DNA of 64,000 nucleotides. Source: Akkermansiaceae bacterium. Its GTDB lineage: Bacteria > Verrucomicrobiota > Verrucomicrobiia > Verrucomicrobiales > Akkermansiaceae. The stretch is taken from NCBI GenBank assembly GCA_018402445.1, contig JAGYIT010000007.1, positions 992,001 through 1,056,000 on the forward strand, given 5' to 3'. The notes beneath the pieces are model-generated. The model was not told the DNA's origin, did no database searches, and saw only the letters and a list, made by a program, of their open reading frames with translations. The stretch's first letter is position 1; each line of letters opens with the position of its first letter. Positions 36,235 to 45,114 of the stretch are shown one piece after another. The position numbers and the translations under genes are program-made.

Positions 36235-37194
36235 CTAAGGCACCTTGTTTTCCAGCCACTTGGCGGGGATTCCGTTCGCCGCTCCTAACAGGGCGCCTAC
36301 GACGGCTCCGCGGTGGCAGTTGTCGCCGCCGCACATGGCGTTGGCGATGATGCCGGACTCGAAATCATCGTGGTATTTCCAGGCGAGGTAAAGCGAGGCG
36401 GGCATGGACTCGGCGATGTAGCAGGCGGGGCTGAAGCGTTGGCCGATGACATGGGTGTCGGGCTGGGATGTCCAGGTGTCCGCCTTGTTTCCCGAGATCC
36501 AATCACCGGCCTCGTTGCGGATGGCTTCGTGGAGTGTGAGTCCCTCGCGGATCCGGAACAGGAGCCGGGCGAGGGTGTCGGCGGCGCGGAGCACGTTCGG
36601 GTGGGCGTGGGTGAGGCCGACGTGTTCCTTCACGGCGGCGCGGAGGGTGGGGAGATCGGCGTCGCGCAGGACGAAGCAAAGGGCGGGCACCTGGGCGAGT
36701 CCACCGATGTGCTCGTCCTGGATGGCGCATTTCCGGGGAGGCTTGCCCATGGCGTAGCGAGTGAAAAATCCGCGATGGTATTCCTCCAGGTAGGTGTCGC
36801 GGTGCTTGCCGGGGGTGAGCATGAAACCGATGTAATGTGCGAGCCATTCATCGGGATCGTAGCCGCCGGAGGTTTTGCAGAGGCGCACGAGTTCGGCGGC
36901 GAGCTGGAAATTGAGGGTGTTTTCCCCGGCTTTCAGGAACTGGTGGTAATGGATGCCGCGCTGACCCCAATACTGCGCCTGGTCGTGGAGGATCTCGCCT
37001 TTTTCGTTGGGCGGGGTGTATTGCGAGCGCCAGAGGATGGAGCCGGTGTGGGGGTTCTTCGGCGCGAGGTAGCCGGTGATCTCGCCGTATTCCGCGCGCA
37101 GCGCCTCGCGGTCGTAATACCAGTGGACGGGCATGGCTACGGCATCCGCGGCGAGCGCGCCGAGGTAGGCGCTTTGGAAGATATCGGGGTGCAT
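36235..37194 (-). CDS. ADP-ribosylglycohydrolase-family protein
   Basis: 319 residues from the ATG at 37194 (longer readings enter proA). The fold is shown by MHPDIFQSAYLGALAADAVA with an early Asp, NPHTGSILWRSQY, and CGGDNCHRGAVVGALLGAAN near the end. Classic enzymes (DraG, ARH) bind two Mg2+ through GDxxG and GGDTDT motifs; here the second site reads GGDNCHRG, so one Asp is replaced. It may hydrolyse a different ADP-ribose link or be a crystallin-like non-enzyme. It follows proA by 38 nt on the same strand and is likely co-transcribed with proBA. Confidence 0.82.
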   Translation of the reverse strand: MHPDIFQSAYLGALAADAVAMPVHWYYDREALRAEYGEITGYLAPKNPHTGSILWRSQYTPPNEKGEILHDQAQYWGQRGIHYHQFLKAGENTLNFQLAAELVRLCKTSGGYDPDEWLAHYIGFMLTPGKHRDTYLEEYHRGFFTRYAMGKPPRKCAIQDEHIGGLAQVPALCFVLRDADLPTLRAAVKEHVGLTHAHPNVLRAADTLARLLFRIREGLTLHEAIRNEAGDWISGNKADTWTSQPDTHVIGQRFSPACYIAESMPASLYLAWKYHDDFESGIIANAMCGGDNCHRGAVVGALLGAANGIPAKWLENKVP

Positions 37195-37232
37195 GTGTTC
37201 GCGATGATAGACCGGGATGCGTGGGGCGCAAA

Positions 37233-38495
37233 TTACGCCTTCGTCTGGCCGTTTCCTCGCACCCGGTATTGGTAGCTGGTGAGTTCGCGGAGGCCCATGG
37301 GGCCGCGGGCGTGGAGCTTGTCGGTGGAGATGCCGATCTCGGCGCCGAAGCCAAACTCGCCGCCGTCGGCAAAGCGGGTGGAGACGTTGTGGAACACGCA
37401 GGCGGAATCCACGGCGCGGAGGAAATGTTCGGCCACGGCGTGATCCGCTGTGACGATGCAATCGGTGTGGTGGGAGCCGTGGGTGTTGATGTGATCTACT
37501 GCTTCTGTAGTAGAACCGACGATCTTGATGGCGAGGATGAGGTCGAGGTATTCCGCACTCCAGTCCCCCTTGGTGGCGGGGATGGCGTCTGTTAGAATCG
37601 CTAGCGTTTCGGCGCAGCCGCGCAGCTCGACGCCTTTCGCGCGGAGTGCGTTGGCGGCCATGGGGAGAAATGCTTCCGCTACGGGGCGGTGGACGAGGAG
37701 GGTTTCGAGCGCGTTACAGACGCCGGGTTTCTGGGTCTTGGAATCGACGGCGAGTTTCACGGCCATTTCGAGATCGGCCTTTTCGTGGACGAAGAGGTGG
37801 CAGATGCCGTCGTAGTGCTTGATGACGGGCATGCGGGCGAGGGAGACGACGGTCTCGATCAGGCCTTTTCCGCCGCGCGGGATGATGAGGTCGAGCCACT
37901 GATCCATGCCGGCCATCGCGGCGACGCTTTCGCGGTCGGTGAAGGGGACGAGCTGGATCGAGTGCTCGGGGAGGCCGGCTTTTTCGCCGGAGGTCTGGAG
38001 GGCGGAGGCGATGGCGCGGTTTGAGTGGATGGCCTCGCTGCCGCCGCGCAGGATGGTGGCGTTGCCGGTTTTGAAACAGAGGGCGGCGGCGTCGGCGGTG
38101 ACGTTGGGGCGGCTTTCGAAAATGATGCCGATGGTGCCGATGGGGACGCGCACCTGTTCGATGCGGATGCCGTTGGGGCGGTGCCAATCGTCGAGAATTT
38201 GTCCGACGGGATCGGGGAGGGTGGCGACGTGTTCGAGCGCGGCGGCGATGGCTTCGAGGCGGTTCTCGTCGAGGCGGAGGCGGTCGAGCATGGCGGAGGA
38301 AAGGCCTTTTTCCTGACCGGCGGCGATGTCTTTGGCGTTGGCAGCGAGGATTTCGGCGGAGGCGTCGCGGAGGCCTCGGGCCATCGCTTTGAGGATGGCG
38401 TTTTTCGTTTCCGAGGAGAGCTGGGAAAGTTGGTGGGCGGCGGCGCGTGCCTGGCGACCCATCTCGTGGATGCGCGTGGTGATGGGATCGCTCAT
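37233..38495 (-). CDS. proA: Gamma-glutamyl phosphate reductase
   Basis: NADPH-dependent second step of proline synthesis; cytosolic. 420 residues. The catalytic Cys is in DSKTQKPGVCNALETLLVH (Cys 260); GTIGIIFESRPNVTADAAAL and LDLIIPRGGKGLIETV are family segments. Its ATG overlaps the proB stop (ATGA), which shows translational coupling. Confidence 0.95.
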   Translation of the reverse strand: MSDPITTRIHEMGRQARAAAHQLSQLSSETKNAILKAMARGLRDASAEILAANAKDIAAGQEKGLSSAMLDRLRLDENRLEAIAAALEHVATLPDPVGQILDDWHRPNGIRIEQVRVPIGTIGIIFESRPNVTADAAALCFKTGNATILRGGSEAIHSNRAIASALQTSGEKAGLPEHSIQLVPFTDRESVAAMAGMDQWLDLIIPRGGKGLIETVVSLARMPVIKHYDGICHLFVHEKADLEMAVKLAVDSKTQKPGVCNALETLLVHRPVAEAFLPMAANALRAKGVELRGCAETLAILTDAIPATKGDWSAEYLDLILAIKIVGSTTEAVDHINTHGSHHTDCIVTADHAVAEHFLRAVDSACVFHNVSTRFADGGEFGFGAEIGISTDKLHARGPMGLRELTSYQYRVRGNGQTKA

Positions 38496-39259
38496 GAGCT
38501 AGTGGGGATGAATTTCGTGGAAATGCCCTTTCCGGCTAAGATGTCGGCGAGGCGTTCGGGGTGGCGGCCGTTGGCGATGTGGGTTTCGATCCCGGCCTCG
38601 ACGGCGAATTTCACGGCCTCCAGTTTCGATGACATGCCGCCCATGGAAAATTTTCCCTTGTCCTCGCGGACGTGGCGGAAGACGGCATCGATGTCATCCA
38701 CGGTGGGGATGAGTGATTTGGATTCGGGATCGAGGAGGCCATCGACGCTGGTGAGGAGGATGACACGTTTCGCGCCGAGGAGTTTCGCGACGCGGACGGA
38801 GAGCATGTCGTTGTCGCCGAAGCTGAGTTCGCGGATGGCGACGGAGTCGTTCTCGTTGATGACGGGGAGGATGCGCGGATCGACGAGGAGGCGACCGAAG
38901 GTGGTGAGGAGGTTGGCGGCGCGGCCTTCGTTCTGGATGTCCTCGGCGGTGAGGAGGATCTGGGCGACGGTGATTTCGAAGTTGGAAAAGAGGGAGCTGT
39001 AGGTGCTCATCAGGCGCGCTTGGCCGACGGCGGCGCAGGCCTGGCGGGTGCCGATGTCCTTGGGATACTCGCTGAGGCCGAGGGCGGAAACGCCCGATCC
39101 GACGGCTCCCGACGAGACAAAGAGGCAGCGTTGGCCGGAGTGGATGAGTCCGGAAATGGCGGCGACGAGATGAACCAGCGCGGCGCGATCGATGGTGCCG
39201 TCGGAGGTTTTCGTTAGGACGCCGGTGCCGGCCTTGATGATGGTGAGGTCTGTGGACAT
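38492..39259 (-). CDS. proB: Glutamate 5-kinase, short form without PUA domain
   Basis: First step of proline synthesis. From the ATG at 39259 it has 255 residues, the amino-acid kinase domain only: LTIIKAGTGVLTKTSDGTID, CLFVSSGAVGSGVSALGLSE, PVINENDSVAIRELSFGDND and FSMGGMSSKLEAVKFAVEAG. The usual enzyme has a PUA domain of about 100 residues after it. Here proA starts at the stop, so there is none. Feedback by proline resides in the kinase domain in other short forms. Confidence 0.93.
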   Translation of the reverse strand: MSTDLTIIKAGTGVLTKTSDGTIDRAALVHLVAAISGLIHSGQRCLFVSSGAVGSGVSALGLSEYPKDIGTRQACAAVGQARLMSTYSSLFSNFEITVAQILLTAEDIQNEGRAANLLTTFGRLLVDPRILPVINENDSVAIRELSFGDNDMLSVRVAKLLGAKRVILLTSVDGLLDPESKSLIPTVDDIDAVFRHVREDKGKFSMGGMSSKLEAVKFAVEAGIETHIANGRHPERLADILAGKGISTKFIPTSS

Positions 39260-39537
39260 GCGGTTTCCGGCGATGGCCGGGGGCGAAGGGATAAACCGAA
39301 GCGGCGGGACTTGCCAACGCAAAGCTTGGGGGCAGGGGCGTGTGATTTTCGTCCTGATTCCGTTGACAGGTGCGGAAAGCTTATGAAGATTCGCGCCCGA
39401 CTCGAGGGGCGTATGTTCCTGCTTGTATCCGTCATCATGATTTTCCGCCGAAAGCCATCCACAAGTCGTCGCCCGGAGTCCGGGGCGGTTCAGCTCGCAA
39501 CCGTCTTCTCCCACTGACCTTTTCCCTCCGGAAAGAA
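39260..39537. other. Divergent gap between proB and the Mrp operon
   Basis: 278 nt. TTGACA at about 39363 on the plus strand is a possible -35 element with a weak AAGATT at 17-nt spacing. A GGAAAG element 7 nt before the mrpA ATG acts as ribosome-binding site. Nothing else is visible. Confidence 0.35.
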
Positions 39538-41856
39538 ATGACTTTATCCGCCCCCATCCTCTTCCTGCTTCTGCTTGCCGTGGTATCTCCGTGGTGGGTG
39601 GCGCGTTCGCGGATGTCGTTCGTGGTCGCGGGCGGGTTGCTGCATCTGGGGATCGCCGGGCATTACATCCTGCTGCTGTCCGGAGTGGCTGGCGGGGGAG
39701 GGATGCCTGCGGAAAACGGAGCTGATTTTTTCCCCACCGATCTGATCGAGTGGAGTTTCCTCGGGACGGCGTGGGGGCTGATGTTCGCGGCGCTGGTTTC
39801 GGGGATCGGGCTGCTGGTTTTCCTCTACTCCGCCGGGTATTTCGGCGCGACTCCGAAAGGGATCCGGTTTTTCCTGCCGCTGCTCGCGTTCGAGGCGGCG
39901 ATGCTGGGGGTGGTGCTCGCGGATCATTCGATCCTGCTGTTCCTGTTCTGGGAGCTGACGAGCATCAGTTCGTTTTTCCTGATCGGCTTCCTGCATAGCG
40001 AAACGACCTCGCGCTGGAACGCGCAGCAGGCGCTGTTGGTGACGGGCACGGGCGGGATGTGCCTGTTGGCGGGTTTCCTGATGGTTGGGACGGAATGGGG
40101 CACGCACTCGCTGGAGGCATGGCGGGGCATGGCGGTCGCGGGGCGGGAAATCCCGATGGTCGCGCTAGCGCTGATGCTGGCGGGTGCGGCGACGAAATCC
40201 GCTTTGTTCCCGTTTTTCTTCTGGCTGCCCAACGCGATGAGCGCGCCGACGCCGGTGAGCAGCTACCTGCATTCCGCGACGATGGTGAAGGCGGGCATTT
40301 TCCTGATCGGGGCGCTGTTCCCGCTGTTCGCTTCCTCGGCGGGGATCATGGGCGTGATCGTGGGAATGGGCGCGGCGACGGCGGTCACGGGGCTGGCTTT
40401 GGGTTGGGTGCAGACGGATCTGAAAAAGATTTTGGCTTATACGACATTGAGCGTGCTCGGGTTGCTGGCGTTTCTGTTAGGGCTCGGCACGGTGGAGTCG
40501 GTGCGGGTGGCGGTGCTGCTGCTGCTGGGTCACGCGTGCTACAAGGCCGGCCTGTTCATGGCGGCGGGGGCGGTGGATAAGGCGACGGGCACCCGCGACC
40601 TGCGCGCCCTGGCGGGTCTCGCAAAGGCCATGCCCGCGCTGTGGATCGTCTGCCTGTTGCTGGGGCTTTCAGCGGTGGGTTTTCCTCCGCTGTTAGGTTT
40701 CCTCGGGAAGGAATACGGATACGGCCTCGCGCTGCCTAATAAGGGACTCTCGCTCGGCCTGTCCGCGTTCCTTTTCCTCGCGAACCTCACGATGATGGTG
40801 CTGATCCTGCGGGTGGCGGTGAAACCTTTCCGGCCCGACGCAGCGCTGGAGGCTCCCGGCGTGAAGGCGATTCCGAAACTGATGATGCTGGGGCCGGCTG
40901 TGCTGGCGCTGGCGGGCGTGTTTCTGGGTCTTACCTCACCGTTTTTGCTCTCGCCGATGGTCGGGGCGGTGGTTTCCGGGATCGCGGGGGATGGGGCGGA
41001 TTACAAGCTCGCGCTGTGGCACGGCTTCAAACCCGCCCTTTATATGAGCGTCGCGACCCTGGTGGGCGGTTGGTTCCTTTACAAAGTGGCGGTGACCTAC
41101 GGGAAACAGAACGTCGTCACGCGCAGGCTGGGCTTCGCGGAAAATACCTACACGGCGATGGTGAAGGGGCTGATGGTCGGCGCGGCGGCGACGACCGGTT
41201 TCCTCCAGAGCGGCGACCTGCGGAGGTATCTGCATCTTTTCTTCGGCGGCATCCTGTTGCTGGTTGTGGGAAACTGGTGGGTCTCGGGCTTCGGGGTCGC
41301 GCGGCTGTTCGCGAGCATGGAGCCGGTGCCGCTGCTTGAGGCTTTGTTGGTGGCGGCGATGGCGTTCGGGATTCTGCTGGTGGTGCTGACGATGTCGCGC
41401 ATTACGGCGGTGCTGGGGCTGGCGATCATCGGGCTGGGGATGGCGTTCCTTTTCGCGCGGCTCGGCGCGCCGGATCTGGCGCTGACCCTGATGCTCGTCG
41501 AGTCGCTGACGGTCGTGCTTTTCATCTACATCGTCCACGGGCTGCCGAAGATCCGGAACATCACCAAGCCGCCCGGACGCATCTTCGACGCATGCCTCTC
41601 CCTCGGTGTGGGCGGCGTGATGGCGCTGCTGGCCATGAAAGCGCAGAGCGTGCAGTTGCATCCGTCCATTTCCGGGACGCTGAACGAGTGGAGCTACACC
41701 CTCGCGAAAGGCAAGAACGTGGTGAACGTGATCCTGGTCGATTTCCGGGCGCTGGATACCATGGGTGAGATCACGGTGATCGCGCTGGCGGCGCTGGGCG
41801 TGCGGCTGGTCTGGCTGCGCAAATCCGAGATGAAAGCGAAAGGGGGCAAGCCATGA
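39538..41856 (+). CDS. mrpA: Na+/H+ antiporter subunit A
   Basis: Large subunit of the multi-subunit Mrp (Mnh) antiporter, related to complex I subunits. 772 residues, about twenty membrane helices. The proton-channel part contains VLADHSILLFLFWELTSISS, then FFLIGFLHSE, AGAATKSALFPFFFWLPNAM and HSATMVKAGIFLIGALFPLF, with the conserved Glu and Lys residues. The C-terminal part includes DUF4040/MbhE-like helices (ALTLMLVESLTVVLFIYIVH). It has a GGAAAG Shine-Dalgarno. It is first of the ordered operon A-B-C-D-E-F-G, overlapping mrpB by ATGA. Role: sodium/pH homeostasis. Confidence 0.95.
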   Translation: MTLSAPILFLLLLAVVSPWWVARSRMSFVVAGGLLHLGIAGHYILLLSGVAGGGGMPAENGADFFPTDLIEWSFLGTAWGLMFAALVSGIGLLVFLYSAGYFGATPKGIRFFLPLLAFEAAMLGVVLADHSILLFLFWELTSISSFFLIGFLHSETTSRWNAQQALLVTGTGGMCLLAGFLMVGTEWGTHSLEAWRGMAVAGREIPMVALALMLAGAATKSALFPFFFWLPNAMSAPTPVSSYLHSATMVKAGIFLIGALFPLFASSAGIMGVIVGMGAATAVTGLALGWVQTDLKKILAYTTLSVLGLLAFLLGLGTVESVRVAVLLLLGHACYKAGLFMAAGAVDKATGTRDLRALAGLAKAMPALWIVCLLLGLSAVGFPPLLGFLGKEYGYGLALPNKGLSLGLSAFLFLANLTMMVLILRVAVKPFRPDAALEAPGVKAIPKLMMLGPAVLALAGVFLGLTSPFLLSPMVGAVVSGIAGDGADYKLALWHGFKPALYMSVATLVGGWFLYKVAVTYGKQNVVTRRLGFAENTYTAMVKGLMVGAAATTGFLQSGDLRRYLHLFFGGILLLVVGNWWVSGFGVARLFASMEPVPLLEALLVAAMAFGILLVVLTMSRITAVLGLAIIGLGMAFLFARLGAPDLALTLMLVESLTVVLFIYIVHGLPKIRNITKPPGRIFDACLSLGVGGVMALLAMKAQSVQLHPSISGTLNEWSYTLAKGKNVVNVILVDFRALDTMGEITVIALAALGVRLVWLRKSEMKAKGGKP

Positions 41857-42278
41857 AGTCCCACCTGCTGCTCGTCGCGTCGCGTTTCCTCTCGTGGCCG
41901 TTCTTCATCCTCTCGATTTGGATACTGTATCGCGGGCACAACCTGCCGGGCGGCGGCTTCATCGGCGGGCTGGTCGGGGCGAGCGGTTTCCTTTTCTATG
42001 ATCTCTCCGGATACGGGCGGCCGAAACAGGGGTTCTTCTCGCTGAAACCGTTTTCCTTCCTGACGGCGGGGCTCGGGACGGCGGTGCTGAGCGGGCTGCC
42101 GGGCTTGTTGGCGGGAAAAGGTTTCATGACGGCGTTCTGGTTGCCCGGGTTCAAGCTGCCGCTGCTGGGTTCCGTGCATCTGGGCACGCCGCTGGTATTT
42201 GACATCGGCGTTTATCTGACGGTGATCGGTTTCATTTTGTTGCTGGCCGATACCTTGGCGGAGGAGGAAAAATTATGA
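41853..42278 (+). CDS. mrpB: Na+/H+ antiporter subunit B
   Basis: 141 residues, four helices. ILYRGHNLPGGGFIGGLVGA is the MnhB signature (GHnxPGGGF). Overlaps both neighbours by ATGA. Confidence 0.93.
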   Translation: MKSHLLLVASRFLSWPFFILSIWILYRGHNLPGGGFIGGLVGASGFLFYDLSGYGRPKQGFFSLKPFSFLTAGLGTAVLSGLPGLLAGKGFMTAFWLPGFKLPLLGSVHLGTPLVFDIGVYLTVIGFILLLADTLAEEEKL

Positions 42279-42625
42279 TCACGGTGCTTTGCATACTCAT
42301 CGGCCTGATTTTCGCGGGGGCGACCTTCTGCCTCCTGCGGAGAAGCCTGATGCGCGTGCTCATCGGCATCCTGCTGCTCGGCCACGGCGTGAACCTGCTG
42401 CTGCTGGCCTCGAGCGATCCGATTTCGCGCAACGTGGCGATCCTTGGCGAGGACGGCCTGCCCACCGCCGCGGGATCGGCCGATCCTTTGCCGCAGGCGC
42501 TGATCCTCACGGCGATCGTGATCGGCTTCGGGCTGAGCGTTTTCACGCTGGTGCTGGCGAGATCCGCCTACATGCGCGGCGGTTCGGATGACATGAGGGA
42601 ACTGGAAAGGGAGGAGGAGGTATGA
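42275..42625 (+). CDS. mrpC: Na+/H+ antiporter subunit C
   Basis: 116 residues, NuoK-like with three helices. LMRVLIGILLLGHGVNLLLL and DPLPQALILTAIVIGFGLSV are the family segments. Starts and ends with ATGA overlaps. Confidence 0.93.
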   Translation: MITVLCILIGLIFAGATFCLLRRSLMRVLIGILLLGHGVNLLLLASSDPISRNVAILGEDGLPTAAGSADPLPQALILTAIVIGFGLSVFTLVLARSAYMRGGSDDMRELEREEEV

Positions 42626-44115
42626 ACGATCTGATGGTCATCGCCCCAATTTTGCTGCCGCTGATGACGCTGATCCTCTGCCTCGGGCTGGAGATGAGCG
42701 GAAAAAGGACGGGCATGGTCTCGCTCATCAGCGTGGGGGTGACCCTTGCGGTGGCCACCGGGCTGGTGATGCGGGTGGCCTCGGGCGGCACGCTGACCAT
42801 GGCGGTGGGCGGGTGGCAGCCGCCGTTCGGCATTGTCATCGTCGCGGATCTGCTGGCGGCGCTGATGGTGTGGATCAGCGCGTTCGTGGTGCTGGCGGTG
42901 ATGGTTTACGGGGTGAAAGGGCGCGGTCACGGCCATCAGAGCGGCCATGCTCAAGTCCTCATCCAAGGCCTGTTGCTCGGCGTGAACGGCTCTTTCCTCA
43001 CCGGCGACCTCTTCAACCTCTACGTCTGGTTCGAGGTGATGCTGATCTCCTCGTTCGTCCTGATGGTCCGGGAAAAGGGCATCAAGCAGCTCGGCGGCGG
43101 GCTGATTTACGTGATCCTGAACCTGCTGGCCTCCGCGATGTTCCTTTGCGGCGCGGGGATGCTTTACGGGGAGCTCGGGACGCTGAACTTCGCGGACATG
43201 GCGGTGAAACTGAGCGCCGTGGACGATCCGGCATTCGTGAACACCACTGGCTCGCTGCTGTTCGTGGCCTTCGCCGCAAAGGCGGGCCTGTTCCCGTTCT
43301 TCTTCTGGCTGCCGGCCTCCTACCACCGCGCAGATCCGGCGCTCTCCGCGCTGTTCGCGGGGCTGCTCACCAAGGTCGGGGTTTACGCGCTGCTGCGGAC
43401 TTTCTCGCTGGTGTTCACCGACGCCAACGGCTTTTCCAGCGACATCATCCTGTATATCTCGATGGCGACGATGATCGTCGGTGTGCTCGGCGCGGTGGCG
43501 CAATACAACGTGCGGCGGCTGCTGGCCTTCCACATCATCAGCCAGATCGGATACATGGTCGCGGGCATCGCGATCGGCACGCCGCTGGCGCTGGCCTCGG
43601 TGATTTTCTACACGCTGCATCACATCGCGGTGAAAACCTGCCTGTTCCTCGTCGGCGGGGTGCTGGAGATGCGCACGGGGAGCCCGGACATCCGCACGCA
43701 CGGCGGCTTCTACAAGACCGACCCATGGCTCGCCGTCGGCTTCCTGATCCCCGCGCTCTCGCTCGGCGGCATCCCTCCGCTTTCGGGATTCTGGGCGAAG
43801 CTCAACCTGATGCAGGCCGGTGTGGACACCAAGGAATGGCTGTTCATCGGCGTGGGCCTGGGAGTCGGTATCCTGACCCTTTTCTCGATGGTGAAAATCT
43901 GGAACGAATCGTTCTGGAAAGACGCGCCGGAGGGCATGGAGCGGAACTCGCTATGGCCGGGCAAGCCCTACGCCGCGATCTTCGGTTTCTGCTGCCTCAC
44001 CCTGGTTTTCAGCTTCTACGGGAAATTCGTGTTCGGGCTTTGCGAGGACGCCGCGGACGCGCTGCACGATCCCCGCGTTTACATCGAATCGGTCATGGGA
44101 GGTGAGGACAAATGA
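42622..44115 (+). CDS. mrpD: Na+/H+ antiporter subunit D
   Basis: 497 residues, NuoN/NuoM-like proton channel. FNLYVWFEVMLISSFVLMVR carries the essential Glu of helix 5, AFAAKAGLFPFFFWLPASYH the Lys of helix 7, and TLHHIAVKTCLFLVGG the later His/Lys pair. It ends ALSLGGIPPLSGFWAKLNLM and a C-terminal helix set. Overlaps mrpE by ATGA. Confidence 0.95.
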   Translation: MNDLMVIAPILLPLMTLILCLGLEMSGKRTGMVSLISVGVTLAVATGLVMRVASGGTLTMAVGGWQPPFGIVIVADLLAALMVWISAFVVLAVMVYGVKGRGHGHQSGHAQVLIQGLLLGVNGSFLTGDLFNLYVWFEVMLISSFVLMVREKGIKQLGGGLIYVILNLLASAMFLCGAGMLYGELGTLNFADMAVKLSAVDDPAFVNTTGSLLFVAFAAKAGLFPFFFWLPASYHRADPALSALFAGLLTKVGVYALLRTFSLVFTDANGFSSDIILYISMATMIVGVLGAVAQYNVRRLLAFHIISQIGYMVAGIAIGTPLALASVIFYTLHHIAVKTCLFLVGGVLEMRTGSPDIRTHGGFYKTDPWLAVGFLIPALSLGGIPPLSGFWAKLNLMQAGVDTKEWLFIGVGLGVGILTLFSMVKIWNESFWKDAPEGMERNSLWPGKPYAAIFGFCCLTLVFSFYGKFVFGLCEDAADALHDPRVYIESVMGGEDK

Positions 44116-44459
44116 GGCAACGCCTGTCATTACCGGCCCGGGCGTGGGGATGGACCTGCTTCGCCGCTTTCTACATCAAGGAAGTGATCCTCTCGAATTT
44201 CTACATCCTCTGGGACGTGCTCACGCCAGGAGATAGGTCGCGCCCGGGCATCATCGCGCTCGATCTGCCTACCGAAATGACGGACAACCAGGTGCTGCTC
44301 GTCTCGAACCTGATCACCATGACGCCCGGCACATTGAGCCTGGAACTCACGGAGGACAGGGCGAAGCTCCTGATCCACGTGCTTTACCTGCATGACGTGG
44401 AGGGCACCCGCAACCACATGATGGAAAACTATGTTCACCGCGTCCTCAATCTCTCCTGA
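44112..44459 (+). CDS. mrpE: Na+/H+ antiporter subunit E, short
   Basis: 115 residues. The cytosolic half is typical: VLLVSNLITMTPGTLSLELT, then LIHVLYLHDVE. The usual N-terminal helices are reduced to one (AWGWTCFAAFYIKEVILSNF). MrpE elsewhere is about 160 residues, so this is a short version. Its 3' end overlaps mrpF by 29 nt. Confidence 0.85.
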   Translation: MRQRLSLPARAWGWTCFAAFYIKEVILSNFYILWDVLTPGDRSRPGIIALDLPTEMTDNQVLLVSNLITMTPGTLSLELTEDRAKLLIHVLYLHDVEGTRNHMMENYVHRVLNLS

Positions 44460-44739
44460 CCTGCCCGTGCCGGAATGGGTTGTCGTGGCATCCGCCGTGA
44501 TGCTGGGGCTGGCGGTGCTGTGCTGCTTCATCCGCTTCTCGCTCGGGCCGCGCACGCCGGACAGGATCGTGGCCTTCGACCTTCTCGCCAGCCTCACGAT
44601 CGCCTCGCTGCTGATCACCGGCATCGCCACCGGCAGCGGATTTTATATGCAGACGGTGCTGGGATTCTCGCTGGTGCTCTTCCTCGGCACGGTGGCGCTG
44701 TCCCGATATCTCGACAGGCCGGGCGGCGGGGAGGAGTGA
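44431..44739 (+). CDS. mrpF: Na+/H+ antiporter subunit F
   Basis: 102 residues, three helices. RFSLGPRTPDRIVAFDLLAS is the MrpF signature. It starts within mrpE. Confidence 0.92.
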   Translation: MFTASSISPDLPVPEWVVVASAVMLGLAVLCCFIRFSLGPRTPDRIVAFDLLASLTIASLLITGIATGSGFYMQTVLGFSLVLFLGTVALSRYLDRPGGGEE

Positions 44740-44751
44740 CTTTTTACGCTT

Positions 44752-45111
44752 ATGGAACTCATCATGAAAATCCTGATCTCGGCGGGCCTGCTTGGCGGCA
44801 GTTTCTTCTGTCTCGTCTCGGCCTTCGGCTGCCTCCGCATGAGGGATTCCTACGCGCGGATGCACGTCGCCACGAAGGCGGTCGCCTTCGGGGGATCCAT
44901 TCTTGTCATCACCTATTTCCTCGCGCAACCGACCCTGACAAATCTCTTGATCGGCGGCTTGATCATCGGATTTTTCTACATGACCCTGCCGCTGGCCGGT
45001 CATTTCCTCGGCCGCGCGATCTACCGCGGCGGGATCAAGCCACGGGTGCCCTTCGTGGTTAACGAGGCGGAAGGTGTGCTGCCGCGACACAAGATCGAGG
45101 GCGATCCCTGA
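44752..45111 (+). CDS. mrpG: Na+/H+ antiporter subunit G
   Basis: 119 residues, three helices, with FGCLRMRDSYARMHVATKAV as the MnhG signature. ATG at 44752 or 44764. It is the last gene of the operon and ends 3 nt before the convergent OmpA-like gene, without a visible terminator. Confidence 0.92.
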   Translation: MELIMKILISAGLLGGSFFCLVSAFGCLRMRDSYARMHVATKAVAFGGSILVITYFLAQPTLTNLLIGGLIIGFFYMTLPLAGHFLGRAIYRGGIKPRVPFVVNEAEGVLPRHKIEGDP

Positions 45112-45114
45112 GGA

